From an uncultured Lachnospiraceae bacterium (lineage in GTDB: Bacteria > Bacillota > Clostridia > Lachnospirales > Lachnospiraceae), in assembly GCA_910577275.1 (NCBI GenBank), contig CAJTMW010000014.1, forward strand, positions 49,814 through 113,813: a stretch of 64,000 nucleotides of DNA, given 5' to 3'. Positions within the stretch are counted from its first letter, which is position 1, and each line of letters opens with the position of its first letter. The notes below the pieces were generated by a model. It did no database searches, had not been told where the DNA came from, and saw only the letters and a program-made list of their open reading frames with translations. Positions 16,088 to 24,981 of the stretch are shown piece after piece. Position numbers and translations under genes: made by a program.

Positions 16088-16813
16088 ATGAAAAAACGCC
16101 TCAATATTTTTACCATATTCCTTTTGTCCTTCTTACTGGCCGGCTGCGCGCCTTCCCGCAATGCCGCCCCGCAGACACAGCCAACAGCAAACGAAGCTTC
16201 CGCCGATAACTCGACTGCCACCATGGAAAGTACCGTGGATGAGGCTGACGGAGAAAGTCCTCCCCCGGAATCCACAGAGGCTTTGGCAACGCCTCAGCCA
16301 GAAAGTACAGAATCCGGCGTAACGCCGGCCCCGGAGGAATCGGAAACTGATGGTTCTGAAAAAGCCCCGGAAATCAAAGATGAAAAGGCAAAGCCGGAAG
16401 AAAGCAAGGCAGACGCCCCCGCTTCCCCGGAATCACCGGCAGAGGAACCGGCGGCACTGGACGAAGACGGCTCCTACACATCCAAAGACGACGTCGCCTG
16501 TTATATTCACCTATACGGCCATCTGCCTTCCAATTTTATCACCAAAAAGGAAGCGGAAAAGCTGGGATGGCCGGGCGGCTCTCTGGAGCCCTATGCGCCG
16601 GGCATGTGTATCGGGGGAAGCCGTTTCGGCAATTATGAAGGACTGCTGCCGGAAAAAGAAGGACGGACCTATACGGAATGCGATATTGACACCCTGGGCG
16701 CTGATAAACGGGGAGCCAAACGCATTGTCTTTTCCAATGACGGCCTTATTTACTATACGGAGGACCACTATGAATCCTTTGAGCTTTTATACGGAGAAGA
16801 CATTGACGGTTAA
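16088..16813 (+). CDS. secreted barnase-like ribonuclease lipoprotein
   Basis: 241 aa. Residues 1-20 are a lipoprotein signal with the lipobox LLAGC. Residues 21-130 are a long linker rich in Pro, Glu, Ala, Ser and Thr that should hold the enzyme away from the membrane. Residues 135-236 are a barnase (guanyl-specific RNase) domain: the alignment with barnase pairs VACYIHLYGHLPSNFITKKE with the N-terminal helix and places the catalytic set at E197, R208, R212 and H227 (in TEDHYESF). All key residues are present, so activity is expected. The barstar gene follows 60 nt later. A role in RNA scavenging or competition on the cell surface is inference. Confidence 0.9.
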   Translation: MKKRLNIFTIFLLSFLLAGCAPSRNAAPQTQPTANEASADNSTATMESTVDEADGESPPPESTEALATPQPESTESGVTPAPEESETDGSEKAPEIKDEKAKPEESKADAPASPESPAEEPAALDEDGSYTSKDDVACYIHLYGHLPSNFITKKEAEKLGWPGGSLEPYAPGMCIGGSRFGNYEGLLPEKEGRTYTECDIDTLGADKRGAKRIVFSNDGLIYYTEDHYESFELLYGEDIDG

Positions 16814-16873
16814 AAACACATAGAATTGTAAAAATACTGCGGCGGGACAAAGCCGATACAGACAGGTGAAATT

Positions 16874-17143
16874 ATGCGAATTTGTATATTAGATGGAAAC
16901 AAAATTACAGACCGGGAAACGCTTCATAAAACTCTGGCGGAAAATCTGAGTTTTCCCGACTGGTACGGCGGCAATCTGGACGCTTTGTACGACTGCCTGA
17001 CAGATTTTCATGAGGATGCGGAAATCAGGCTTGTGAATGAGGCCGCTTTAAGGGAGCACCTCGGGAATTATGCCCTGCTTCTGGAAAAAGTGATTGGAAG
17101 GGCAGCAAAAGACAATCCTCTGATAGAATGGGCAGCAAAATAA
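16874..17143 (+). CDS. barstar-family ribonuclease inhibitor
   Basis: 89 aa, the usual barstar length. The barnase-binding helix and loop are recognisable in FPDWYGGNLDALYDCLTDF, with the conserved Asp residues that plug the RNase active site. No signal peptide, so it stays in the cytoplasm and protects the cell from barnase made before export. AGGTGA lies 4 nt before the ATG. It directly follows the barnase gene on the same strand, forming a toxin-immunity pair. Confidence 0.92.
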   Translation: MRICILDGNKITDRETLHKTLAENLSFPDWYGGNLDALYDCLTDFHEDAEIRLVNEAALREHLGNYALLLEKVIGRAAKDNPLIEWAAK

Positions 17144-17216
17144 CCTGCCTCCTCTTATCGCGCGGCGCCTTTAAGTCCCGCAAGGAAAACCTGATAAAAT
17201 TTGTGGAGAATCAAAA

Positions 17217-18323
17217 ATGAATGTAAAAGATAATACAGCCATGCCGGCAAAAGGCGGGCGCAATTACGGCATAGACGCTCTGCGGATGCTGGCAATGCTT
17301 TTGGTGGTCATCGCCCATATTTTAGGGCCGGGCGGCATTCTGGAAACAGTGGAATTCATGTCCCCGCAGTATAAAGCCGCATGGCTTCTGGAAATCGTCG
17401 GCTACTGCTCCGTGAACTGCTATGCCCTCATCTCCGGCTATGTGGGAATCCATTCAAAATACCGGTATCATAATATTATTCTGCTGTGGCTGCGGGTTAT
17501 TTTCTACACAGCGGGCATCACCCTGATTTTTGCTGTTTTTGTTCCCGGCTCGGTGACTCTCCGGGACTGGGTAAGGGCTTTTCTGCCCACACTCAGCGGC
17601 TACTACTGGTATTTTACGGCTTATTTTGCCCTGTTTATGTTTCTTCCCCTGCTGAATTCCGCCATAAACAAATTAAGTCAAAAGCAGCTTGGCGCCGTTG
17701 TCATCACCCTTTTTGTTACCTTTACCGTTTTGCAGACCCTGCCCGGAAAAGATGTTTTCGGCGTGTCCTCAAACGCATGGTGGCTGATGATATTATACAT
17801 TATCGGCGGTTATATCGGAAAGTATGGCCTGTTTAAAGCCTCCGGCTGCGCGAAGCTATTCCTCGGATATTCGGTGACGATTCTTATCATGTGGCTGTCC
17901 AAACTTGCGGCAGAAACCGGATTTGTTCCCGTGCTGTCATCCTTTGGCGGAAATTATCTCATTTACCACACCTCGCCTTTTATGCTGTCCGCTGGAATTT
18001 TTCTTCTGCTGCTGTTTGAAAGGCTCCGCACTCCCCAGAGCGTCAACAAAATTATCAGGCTTTTTGCACCGGCGGCTTTCAGCGTCTATATCATTCACGG
18101 TCAGCCCCAGATATGGAATTATCTTTTAGAGCAGAGTTTTTCCCACTATGCGTCTTATCCCGTCCCTCTGGAAACGGCTCTCATCGTGCTCACCGCAGCT
18201 GCCGTATATATCGTCTGTTCCCTTATAGACCTGCTTCGGGAAAATATCTTCAAGGCCCTTAAGTTAAAGCAGCGTCTTGCCGGGATAGAGGACAAATTTA
18301 CCGGTAATTTATGGGATTCATAA
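17217..18323 (+). CDS. acyltransferase family 3 membrane protein
   Basis: 368 aa with about ten membrane segments. The N-terminal GIDALRMLAMLLVVIAHI is the family signature, with the histidine thought to be needed for acyl transfer. The late segment FSVYIIHGQPQIWNYL is also typical. Such proteins O-acetylate or succinylate surface sugars from inside the membrane. GGAG lies 8 nt before the ATG. The gene lies 73 nt after barstar on the same strand; a functional link with the ribonuclease pair is not evident. Confidence 0.85.
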   Translation: MNVKDNTAMPAKGGRNYGIDALRMLAMLLVVIAHILGPGGILETVEFMSPQYKAAWLLEIVGYCSVNCYALISGYVGIHSKYRYHNIILLWLRVIFYTAGITLIFAVFVPGSVTLRDWVRAFLPTLSGYYWYFTAYFALFMFLPLLNSAINKLSQKQLGAVVITLFVTFTVLQTLPGKDVFGVSSNAWWLMILYIIGGYIGKYGLFKASGCAKLFLGYSVTILIMWLSKLAAETGFVPVLSSFGGNYLIYHTSPFMLSAGIFLLLLFERLRTPQSVNKIIRLFAPAAFSVYIIHGQPQIWNYLLEQSFSHYASYPVPLETALIVLTAAAVYIVCSLIDLLRENIFKALKLKQRLAGIEDKFTGNLWDS

Positions 18324-18353
18324 AACATAAAGTAACTAAAAGGAGGAACCCTC

Positions 18354-19595
18354 ATGCCAAAAGTCACCCCGTTTCGAAGTATCCGCCCCGTGCCGGAGTT
18401 AGCGGGCCGGATTGCCGCCCTTCCCTATGACGTCTACAACCGGGAGGAGGCTCTCATAGAAGTGCAAAAAGAGCCCCTGTCCTTCCTTAAAATCGACCGG
18501 GCGGAAACTCAGTTTCCTGCCGGCACGGACATGTACGCCCCTGAGGTTTACGCGAAAGCCAGAGAAATTTTAGATAATATGATTTTAGACGGTTCCTTTA
18601 TTATGGAAGATATGCCCTGCTATTATATCTATGAGCTTACTATGGACGGCCGCTCCCAGACCGGAATCGCCGCCTGTTCTTCTGTGGAGGATTATCAGAA
18701 CAATCTGATTAAAAAGCACGAGAATACCCGGGAAGAGAAAGAGCTTGACCGTATCCGCCACGTGGACGTCACGAACGCCCATACAGGCCCGGTCTTTCTG
18801 GCATACCGCTCCTGTCAGGAAATTAATGAAATTGTAAATACGGCAAAATTACAGCCCTTATTATATGACTTTGTTTCCGCCGACGGCGTCTCCCACAGGG
18901 TATGGCGCATATCGGACGCTTCTGTGATTTCCCGGCTGGAAGCGCTTTTTGCGCAAATCCCGTGCACCTACATAGCAGACGGCCATCACCGCTGCGCCTC
19001 CGCAGTCAGTGTAGGGCAAAAACGCCGCGCGGAAGCTGCGGACTTTACAGGCCGGGAAGAATATAACCGCTTTCTGTCGGTGCTTTTTCCCGACGACCAG
19101 CTCCGCATTATGCCCTATAACAGGGTGGTGAAGGATTTAAACGGCCTTTCGCCGGAGAGTTTTATTGAGGCTGTCAGGAAAGCCGGTTTTTCTGTTGAAT
19201 GTAAGAGAAAAGAGCAGGTTGCCCCGGCAAAAAAGGGCACTTTCGGCATGTACCTTGCCGGAAACTGGTATCTGCTTACCGCCGGGGAGGCTTTGCGCTC
19301 CGCCCACCCGGTAGCGGGGCTGGATGTTTCCATTTTACAGGATTATCTGCTCTCTCCCATACTGAATATTGAGGACCCGAGAACCGATGGGCGAATCGAC
19401 TTCGTGGGCGGTATCCGGGGGCTTGACGAGCTGGAACGCCGGGTGGCGCATGACATGGAAATCGCTTTTTCCATGTATGCCACCTCCATAGAGGAGCTTC
19501 TTTCCGTTGCCGACGCCGGACTCCTTATGCCTCCCAAATCCACCTGGTTTGAGCCGAAGCTGCGGAGCGGGCTTTTTATTCACAGACTGTCCTAA
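18354..19595 (+). CDS. DUF1015 family protein
   Basis: 413 aa, a full-length DUF1015 protein. It starts MPKVTPFRSIRPVPELAGRI and has the family motif YIADGHHRCASAVSVGQ (about residues 205-222), which resembles the ParB/sulfiredoxin-type DGHHR loop that in the related SerK family takes part in phosphotransfer. The role of this bacterial branch is not established; a small-molecule kinase is one possibility. AAAGGAGG precedes the ATG. The gene is convergent with proB; the 130 nt between them show no clear terminator. Confidence 0.85.
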   Translation: MPKVTPFRSIRPVPELAGRIAALPYDVYNREEALIEVQKEPLSFLKIDRAETQFPAGTDMYAPEVYAKAREILDNMILDGSFIMEDMPCYYIYELTMDGRSQTGIAACSSVEDYQNNLIKKHENTREEKELDRIRHVDVTNAHTGPVFLAYRSCQEINEIVNTAKLQPLLYDFVSADGVSHRVWRISDASVISRLEALFAQIPCTYIADGHHRCASAVSVGQKRRAEAADFTGREEYNRFLSVLFPDDQLRIMPYNRVVKDLNGLSPESFIEAVRKAGFSVECKRKEQVAPAKKGTFGMYLAGNWYLLTAGEALRSAHPVAGLDVSILQDYLLSPILNIEDPRTDGRIDFVGGIRGLDELERRVAHDMEIAFSMYATSIEELLSVADAGLLMPPKSTWFEPKLRSGLFIHRLS

Positions 19596-19727
19596 GGCAG
19601 ACCTCCGGCGGCGGCCATTTGCGTGTTGTTCACCTGAAGCGGTGCTACGCCGCCCACGCACCGGCTGACTTCCGTCCGCATACCCTGCCGACCGTTCCGC
19701 CCGCAGCCAGTGAGGCGGCCGGTTCCC

Positions 19728-20528
19728 TTACGCTTTAAACAGCGTGCCGACCTCTTTTCCCTCCAGAATCCGGCTGATATTTACCACATCGTCGCCGTTG
19801 GCGATAACCATATCCACGCCGGCCTCTCCGGCAATCTGAGCCGCCGCAATTTTGGTTGTCATTCCTCCCGTGCCAAAGGAAGTATCCGCTCCCTTGGCAT
19901 AGGAGGATAATTTTTCGTCAATTTTTTCCACACAGCTGATAAATCCGGCGTCCGCGTTTTTTCTGGGGTCGTCGGTGTAAAGGCCGTCGATGTCCGACAG
20001 AAGTATCAGCATATCCGCCGAGACCATCCGGGCCACCAGCGCGGAAAGGGTATCGTTGTCGCCAAAATTTTCGTCCTGAATCTGGTCAGTGGAAACCGTA
20101 TCGTTTTCATTTACAATAGGAATCACCCCGAGGTTTAAAAGCTCGCGAAAGGTATTTTCCGCATTGCATCTGCTGATTTCATTAGTCATGGTTCTTTTGG
20201 TTATCAGAATCTGCGCAATGGTCTGATTATACTCCGCGAAAAGCTTCTGATAAATCATCATAAGCCTTGCCTGTCCCACCGCCGCGCAGGCCTGCTTTTC
20301 CGCAAGGCTGCGGGGTCTGTGCTGCATACCCAGCGCTTTTCTCCCCGCACCGATTGCACCGGAGGACACAATGACGATTTCCTTATTCTGATTTCTGATA
20401 TCCGTCAGGACTCTCGCCAGCTTTTCCATCTTAATCAGGTTCAAATGCCCTGTATCCACATGGGTAATCGTCGTGGTTCCGATTTTTACCACAATTCTTT
20501 TTTTATCCTTCAAAAAACTTCTGTCCAT
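19728..20528 (-). CDS. proB: glutamate 5-kinase without PUA domain
   Basis: 266 aa. The amino acid kinase domain is complete: KKRIVVKIGTTTITH near the N-terminus, IVSSGAIGAGRKALG, the glutamate-binding region VNENDTVSTDQI and the nucleotide-binding GTGGMTTKIAAAQIA. It catalyses the first step of proline synthesis. The C-terminal PUA domain found in E. coli ProB (367 aa) is absent, as in several Firmicutes. proA, normally next to it, is not in the window. Feedback inhibition by proline resides in the kinase domain and cannot be judged. Confidence 0.94.
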   Translation of the reverse strand: MDRSFLKDKKRIVVKIGTTTITHVDTGHLNLIKMEKLARVLTDIRNQNKEIVIVSSGAIGAGRKALGMQHRPRSLAEKQACAAVGQARLMMIYQKLFAEYNQTIAQILITKRTMTNEISRCNAENTFRELLNLGVIPIVNENDTVSTDQIQDENFGDNDTLSALVARMVSADMLILLSDIDGLYTDDPRKNADAGFISCVEKIDEKLSSYAKGADTSFGTGGMTTKIAAAQIAGEAGVDMVIANGDDVVNISRILEGKEVGTLFKA

Positions 20529-20594
20529 TTCTGCCCCTCTCCCTGTATTTTTATCTGATTATCCGACACGTCACAATACTGCCGGAAAATGATT

Positions 20595-22133
20595 TCAGCA
20601 GTTGAAATTCAGATGCTTTAAAAATTTTTCCTTAAATTCTTCTTCCTCCGCCAGCTCCACATGCTCGAGCCTTCCGCACTCCCGCTCCATCCGCTCAAGC
20701 GCCGGCTTTGAAAGCAGCGCCATGGCGCTTCCCACACCGGCAAGGTTTCCGGCCTGAACCACCTTTTCCTCCGAAACCTTTGGCAAAAGTCCCGCCGAGA
20801 GAGCGCTTTCCTTTCTGATATAGCACCCGAAAGCTCCCGCCAGATAAATTTTGTCAAGCTCCTTTGCCCTAAGGCCGGCTTTTTTTAATAAAATCTCCAT
20901 CCCCGAACGCAGCGCACTGACAGCCAGCTGCAGCTGACGCACATCCTCCGCCGTCAGATAAACGGGATGCGCTTCCTCTGTCAGGAGAAACCTCCATCCG
21001 GCTGCGCCTGCCCTGATTCTCCGGCAAATCCTCCCCGGAACGCCTGCGAGCCTTGCCTCGTCGGGACTCCGCATATAACCCGTATCGTCCAGAACGCCTG
21101 TCTTTAGGAGAGCCGCCAGTGCGTCCACCAGACCGGAGCCGCAAATACCGGCCGGAGGAGTCTCCCCCAGCACATGGCAGACAATATCCTGCATGGGAAA
21201 ACTGCCGCTTATGGAAACCCTGTCTATGGCACCCTCCGCCGCCCGCATTCCCTGACTGACGGCTCCGCCCTCAAGAGCGGGTCCTGCCGCCGCCGAGCAG
21301 GCGTACCCGATGCGGTTCCCGTTTTCCTCACCGCACTGTAAAAGAATTTCCCCGTTGGTTCCGATATCCACCGCCAGAATGCGCCCTCCCGGCTCCTGTC
21401 TGCTCACACAGCCGTAAACCGCCAACGCGTCGGAGCCCACATAACCGCCTATGGGCGGCAGCACAATGATATCCGTATTTCCCAGAAAACGGAACCCCAA
21501 CCGGCGACCTTTTATCGCCACTGTTTTTTCATAGTCCGGGACAAAGGGCGCGCCCGAGAGTCCCTCCGGTTTTATGCCCAGCAGGATTTCGCACATGGCG
21601 GTATTTCCCACAAAAACCGCCCTTTGGATGGCTGCCTCACTATAAGTCTCCTTTGCCTTCCCCAAAACTTCCGCCGCTTTCCGCTCCCCAGCAGACTGCG
21701 AGGGAGATTGCCCGACACTTGTCTGTGCACACCTCCCGGCAAGCGACTCCGCCATACCGTCCAGCTTCTTCACCAGAAGACTCTGCATTTTTTTCAGAGC
21801 CTCCTCCTCGCCCGCCGCCCTGATTCTGCTGATAACGTCCGCACCGAAAACCGCCTGCGGATTGGCCGCCGTTTCCGCGCCGAGAAGAATCCCGCCCTTT
21901 AAATCCCAGAGCATCCCCGCCAGGGTGGTTGTTCCCACGTCAAAGGAAATTCCAATGCCCTCCCCCGGCTCCATCTCAAAGCCCTCGGGAAATTCCTCCC
22001 TTATCTCCTTATTTGTATTTAGTTTATTTAAATTTAATTCCCCGCTTCCGAGGGCCGTCTTTTTCTGATAAATACCGCAGCCGTCACAGCTTACCCGCCT
22101 GCACCCCGGACACCGGTTTCTGACAGTTTCCAT
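20595..22133 (-). CDS. RACo/RamA-like corrinoid activation ATPase, lacking a ferredoxin domain
   Basis: 512 aa. From about residue 50 the protein is an ASKHA (actin/Hsp70) ATPase of the RACo C-terminal type: ISFDVGTTTLAGMLWDL, NPQAVFGADVISRI, LAVDIGTNGEI and ICGSGLVDALAALL. These ATPases reductively activate corrinoid proteins of methyltransferase systems. Instead of the N-terminal [2Fe-2S] ferredoxin there is only a short cysteine cluster, CPGCRRVSCDGCG. No corrinoid protein or methyltransferase is adjacent, so the partner is unknown. I choose the ATG at 22133 because AAAGGA precedes it; another ATG nine codons upstream is possible. Confidence 0.8.
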   Translation of the reverse strand: METVRNRCPGCRRVSCDGCGIYQKKTALGSGELNLNKLNTNKEIREEFPEGFEMEPGEGIGISFDVGTTTLAGMLWDLKGGILLGAETAANPQAVFGADVISRIRAAGEEEALKKMQSLLVKKLDGMAESLAGRCAQTSVGQSPSQSAGERKAAEVLGKAKETYSEAAIQRAVFVGNTAMCEILLGIKPEGLSGAPFVPDYEKTVAIKGRRLGFRFLGNTDIIVLPPIGGYVGSDALAVYGCVSRQEPGGRILAVDIGTNGEILLQCGEENGNRIGYACSAAAGPALEGGAVSQGMRAAEGAIDRVSISGSFPMQDIVCHVLGETPPAGICGSGLVDALAALLKTGVLDDTGYMRSPDEARLAGVPGRICRRIRAGAAGWRFLLTEEAHPVYLTAEDVRQLQLAVSALRSGMEILLKKAGLRAKELDKIYLAGAFGCYIRKESALSAGLLPKVSEEKVVQAGNLAGVGSAMALLSKPALERMERECGRLEHVELAEEEEFKEKFLKHLNFNC

Positions 22134-22152
22134 AAATATTTCCTTTACTTTC

Positions 22153-22204
22153 TTACGCATCAGCGCAATTCCTTGTGACCTGCTTGCGCATCAGCGCAAT
22201 TCAT
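22153..22204. repeat. direct repeat in front of the corrinoid activator gene
   Basis: The sequence TTRCGCATCAGCGCAATTC occurs twice with a period of about 34 bp between the activator and methyltransferase genes. It is a two-copy direct repeat only; no function is apparent. Confidence 0.5.
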
Positions 22205-22286
22205 TGTATCACAAAAGCCTTGCTTTTTTAACCGTCTTTCTCTATTATTTATTACAACGTCAATTGCAGCACAGAAAGGAATCGTT

Positions 22287-23147
22287 ATGTGGACAGCAAA
22301 TCATTGGAAAGATTATGAAGTGATAGATACCTCCGGCGGGGAAAAGCTGGAGCGTTGGGGTAAATACATTCTCCTGCGCCCCGACCCTCAGGTCATCTGG
22401 GACACCCCGAAGGAGGCAAAAGAATGGAAAGCCTTAAACGGCCACTATCACCGCAGCTCAAAGGGAGGCGGCGAATGGGAATTCCATAATCTCCCGGAGG
22501 AATGGAGTATTCAGTACAAAAACCTCACCTTTCGTTTAAAGCCTTTCAGCTTTAAGCATACCGGCCTTTTTCCCGAACAGGCGGTAAACTGGGACTGGAT
22601 TACCGAAATTATTCAAAAGGCCGGCCGGCCCGTGAAGGTTTTGAACCTGTTTGCCTATACCGGCGGCGCTACTCTGGCAGCCGCAAAGGCCGGCGCCAGT
22701 GTTACCCATGTGGACGCGTCAAAGGGCATGGTCGCCTGGGCAAAGGAAAACGCCTCCATTTCCGGTCTTTCAGATGCGCCCATCCGTTATCTGGTGGACG
22801 ACTGCACAAAATTTGTGGAACGGGAAATCCGCCGGGGCAACACCTACGACGGCATAATCATGGACCCGCCCTCCTACGGGAGAGGGCCTAAGGGAGAAAT
22901 CTGGAAAATCGAGGACAATATTTATCCCCTGCTTACCCAGACCGCAAAGCTGCTCGATAAGAACGCTCTGTTTTTCCTCATCAACTCCTACACCACTGGC
23001 CTGCAGCCCGCCGTGCTTACCTACCTTTTAAACGCCACCGTCGGAAAACGGCTTGGCGGGACCGCCGTCTCGTCGGAAATCGGTCTTCCCGTCAAAAAAA
23101 GCGGCTGGGTGCTTCCCTGCGGCGCTTCGGGACGGTGGACGCCATGA
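22287..23147 (+). CDS. class I SAM-dependent methyltransferase, RlmI-like
   Basis: 286 aa. The Rossmann core begins near residue 118 with VKVLNLFAYTGGATLAAAKAG (motif I), then VTHVDASKGMVAWAKEN (acidic loop) and the catalytic IIMDPPSYGRG at about 190-200. This DPPSY motif is shared with 23S rRNA m5C methyltransferases of the RlmI type and other RNA methylases. An N-terminal beta domain (residues 1-110) may bind the substrate. The substrate is probably RNA but cannot be named. It stands alone between two promoters. Confidence 0.82.
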   Translation: MWTANHWKDYEVIDTSGGEKLERWGKYILLRPDPQVIWDTPKEAKEWKALNGHYHRSSKGGGEWEFHNLPEEWSIQYKNLTFRLKPFSFKHTGLFPEQAVNWDWITEIIQKAGRPVKVLNLFAYTGGATLAAAKAGASVTHVDASKGMVAWAKENASISGLSDAPIRYLVDDCTKFVEREIRRGNTYDGIIMDPPSYGRGPKGEIWKIEDNIYPLLTQTAKLLDKNALFFLINSYTTGLQPAVLTYLLNATVGKRLGGTAVSSEIGLPVKKSGWVLPCGASGRWTP

Positions 23148-23245
23148 CCGGCGACGAAGAAATATTCCGGGCTGACATCCTTTCTGACACACATACACTC
23201 ACCGGAATCTGAAAATTGATTTCCGTGAGATGAACGCCCGATGCA

Positions 23246-23274
23246 TTGACATCCCCACACCGGCAATTTATAAT
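23246..23274 (+). promoter_or_regulatory. consensus sigma-A promoter of trpS
   Basis: TTGACA (23246-23251), 17 bp, TATAAT (23269-23274): a perfect consensus match. The leader to the trpS start is only about 25 nt, so there is no room for a T-box and expression should be high and constitutive. Confidence 0.9.
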
Positions 23275-23305
23275 ATAAAAAAACAACAAAAGGAGCAACA
23301 ACATC

Positions 23306-24394
23306 ATGCCTAAAATCATCCTCACCGGCGACAGACCTACCGGCCCCCTTCATGTGGGACATTATGTCGGTTCCCTGAAACGCAGGGTAGAACTGCAGAA
23401 TTCCGGCGTATACGATAAAATTTTTATTATGATTGCAGACGCGCAGGCGCTGACGGATAATGCCGAGCAGCCGGAAAAGGTGCGTCAGAACATTATCGAG
23501 GTGGCTCTGGACTATCTTTCCTGCGGGCTTGACCCGTCCAAATCCACTCTCTTTATCCAGTCGCAGATTCCCGAGCTTTGCGAGCTCTCTTTCTATTATA
23601 TGAATCTGGTGACGGTTTCAAGATTACAGCGGAATCCCACCGTAAAATCAGAAATTCAGATGCGGAACTTTGAGGCGAGCATTCCGGTAGGCTTTTTCAC
23701 CTATCCCATCAGCCAGGCAGCGGATATCACCGCCTTTATGGCGACCACCGTTCCCGTGGGGGAGGACCAGCTTCCCATGATAGAGCAGACAAGGGAAATC
23801 GTGCGGAAGTTCAACTCTGTCTATGGGGAAACACTGGTTGAGCCCGACGTGCTTCTTCCCGACAATAAAGCCTGTATGCGCCTTCCGGGCATCGACGGAC
23901 AGGCAAAAATGAGCAAGTCCCTGCACAACTGTATTTACCTCTCCGACAGCGAGGAGGATGTCCGTAAAAAGGTAATGTCCATGTTCACCGACCCTGACCA
24001 CTTACAGGTTTCCGACCCCGGCCATGTGGAGGGCAACCCCGTCTTTATTTATCTGGACGCATTCTGCAAGGATGAAATGTTCGCGGAATACCTTCCTGAG
24101 TACGCCTCTCTGGAAGAGCTGAAAGCCCACTATACCAGAGGCGGCCTGGGTGACGTTAAGGTGAAGAAGTTCTTAAACAAAGTCCTTCAGGAAGAACTCT
24201 CACCTATCCGGGCAAGAAGGAAGGAATGGGAAAAGGATATTCCCGCCGTCTATGAGATTTTGCATAAAGCCAGCATGGAAGCTGAGGCGGCTGCGGCAAA
24301 AACACTGGACAGCGTCAAGAAGGCTATGAAAATCAACTATTTTGACGACCATGCCCTGATTGCAGAGCAGGCCCGGAAATATGCCGGGAAGTAA
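23306..24394 (+). CDS. trpS: tryptophanyl-tRNA synthetase
   Basis: 362 aa class I synthetase, slightly longer than the 330-aa B. subtilis type. The HIGH-like motif is PLHVGHYVGSL, the tryptophan/ATP pocket includes NPTVKSEIQMRNFEAS and GEDQLPMIEQTREI, and the KMSKS loop is intact in QAKMSKSLHN. It charges tRNA-Trp. AAAGGAG precedes the ATG by 10 nt. A perfect consensus promoter lies just upstream. Confidence 0.96.
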   Translation: MPKIILTGDRPTGPLHVGHYVGSLKRRVELQNSGVYDKIFIMIADAQALTDNAEQPEKVRQNIIEVALDYLSCGLDPSKSTLFIQSQIPELCELSFYYMNLVTVSRLQRNPTVKSEIQMRNFEASIPVGFFTYPISQAADITAFMATTVPVGEDQLPMIEQTREIVRKFNSVYGETLVEPDVLLPDNKACMRLPGIDGQAKMSKSLHNCIYLSDSEEDVRKKVMSMFTDPDHLQVSDPGHVEGNPVFIYLDAFCKDEMFAEYLPEYASLEELKAHYTRGGLGDVKVKKFLNKVLQEELSPIRARRKEWEKDIPAVYEILHKASMEAEAAAAKTLDSVKKAMKINYFDDHALIAEQARKYAGK

Positions 24395-24477
24395 GCCCCG
24401 TAAAGACTGCCGGAGCGTCCCGTATCTGCAACAGCGGCGCCCGCACTCTCAAAAGAAACTCGAAAAGTAAGGTCAGC

Positions 24478-24981
24478 ATGAAAGCATATCGAATAAAAGA
24501 AGTGAAAAATTTTATGGGAAGGCTCCTGGGCACGGAGGCGTTTGACGCCTTTTTGCTGGCGGAGGCTTCCATCACCACTTATAACACCTTCATCATTGAC
24601 GGCCATATGGAAAAAGCCTTTTATACAGGGGACGTCAATGATGAAGCTGTTCTCCCTCCCTATGAATTCTCCGAATGGAAGAATATCCGTCCCCTTTGTT
24701 TTGATTTGATTAAGGGAAAGCGGACGCCCGTGGGCTTCAAATTCATTCTTCATTTAAAGCCGGAGCTTATAGAACAAATTTTGACAGAAGGCAATGCGGA
24801 CGTCACTCTTTCCGATATTAAAGCCTTTGTCCTGAACATAAAATACGATGGCAGTACGCTCACCTGCGTTACCGCCACCGCTTTTCATTCTTTCCTGCCA
24901 GACAAAACGCCGGACAGGCTATGGGATAATTTTATAACACATTTTCTCACGGAAAGAGAAATTTTATTTGAGGAAGGCTGA
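24478..24981 (+). CDS. DUF5721-like protein of unknown function
   Basis: 167 aa, cytoplasmic, no known catalytic motif. The start MKAYRIKEVKNFMGRLLG and the segment SITTYNTFIIDGHMEKAFY resemble a Lachnospiraceae-specific family I know as DUF5721; this is from memory and not verified. It follows trpS by 83 nt on the same strand and may be co-transcribed. Its stop codon directly abuts the stop of the convergent gene at 24982. Confidence 0.6.
   Translation: MKAYRIKEVKNFMGRLLGTEAFDAFLLAEASITTYNTFIIDGHMEKAFYTGDVNDEAVLPPYEFSEWKNIRPLCFDLIKGKRTPVGFKFILHLKPELIEQILTEGNADVTLSDIKAFVLNIKYDGSTLTCVTATAFHSFLPDKTPDRLWDNFITHFLTEREILFEEG

Noticed and set aside
16350..16823. 157-codon basic frame on the plus strand
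   Set aside because: Overlaps the barnase gene in another frame; composition is a shadow of its Pro/Glu linker.
23148..23305. T-box leader for trpS
   Set aside because: The consensus promoter leaves only about 25 nt of leader and no T-box sequence is present.
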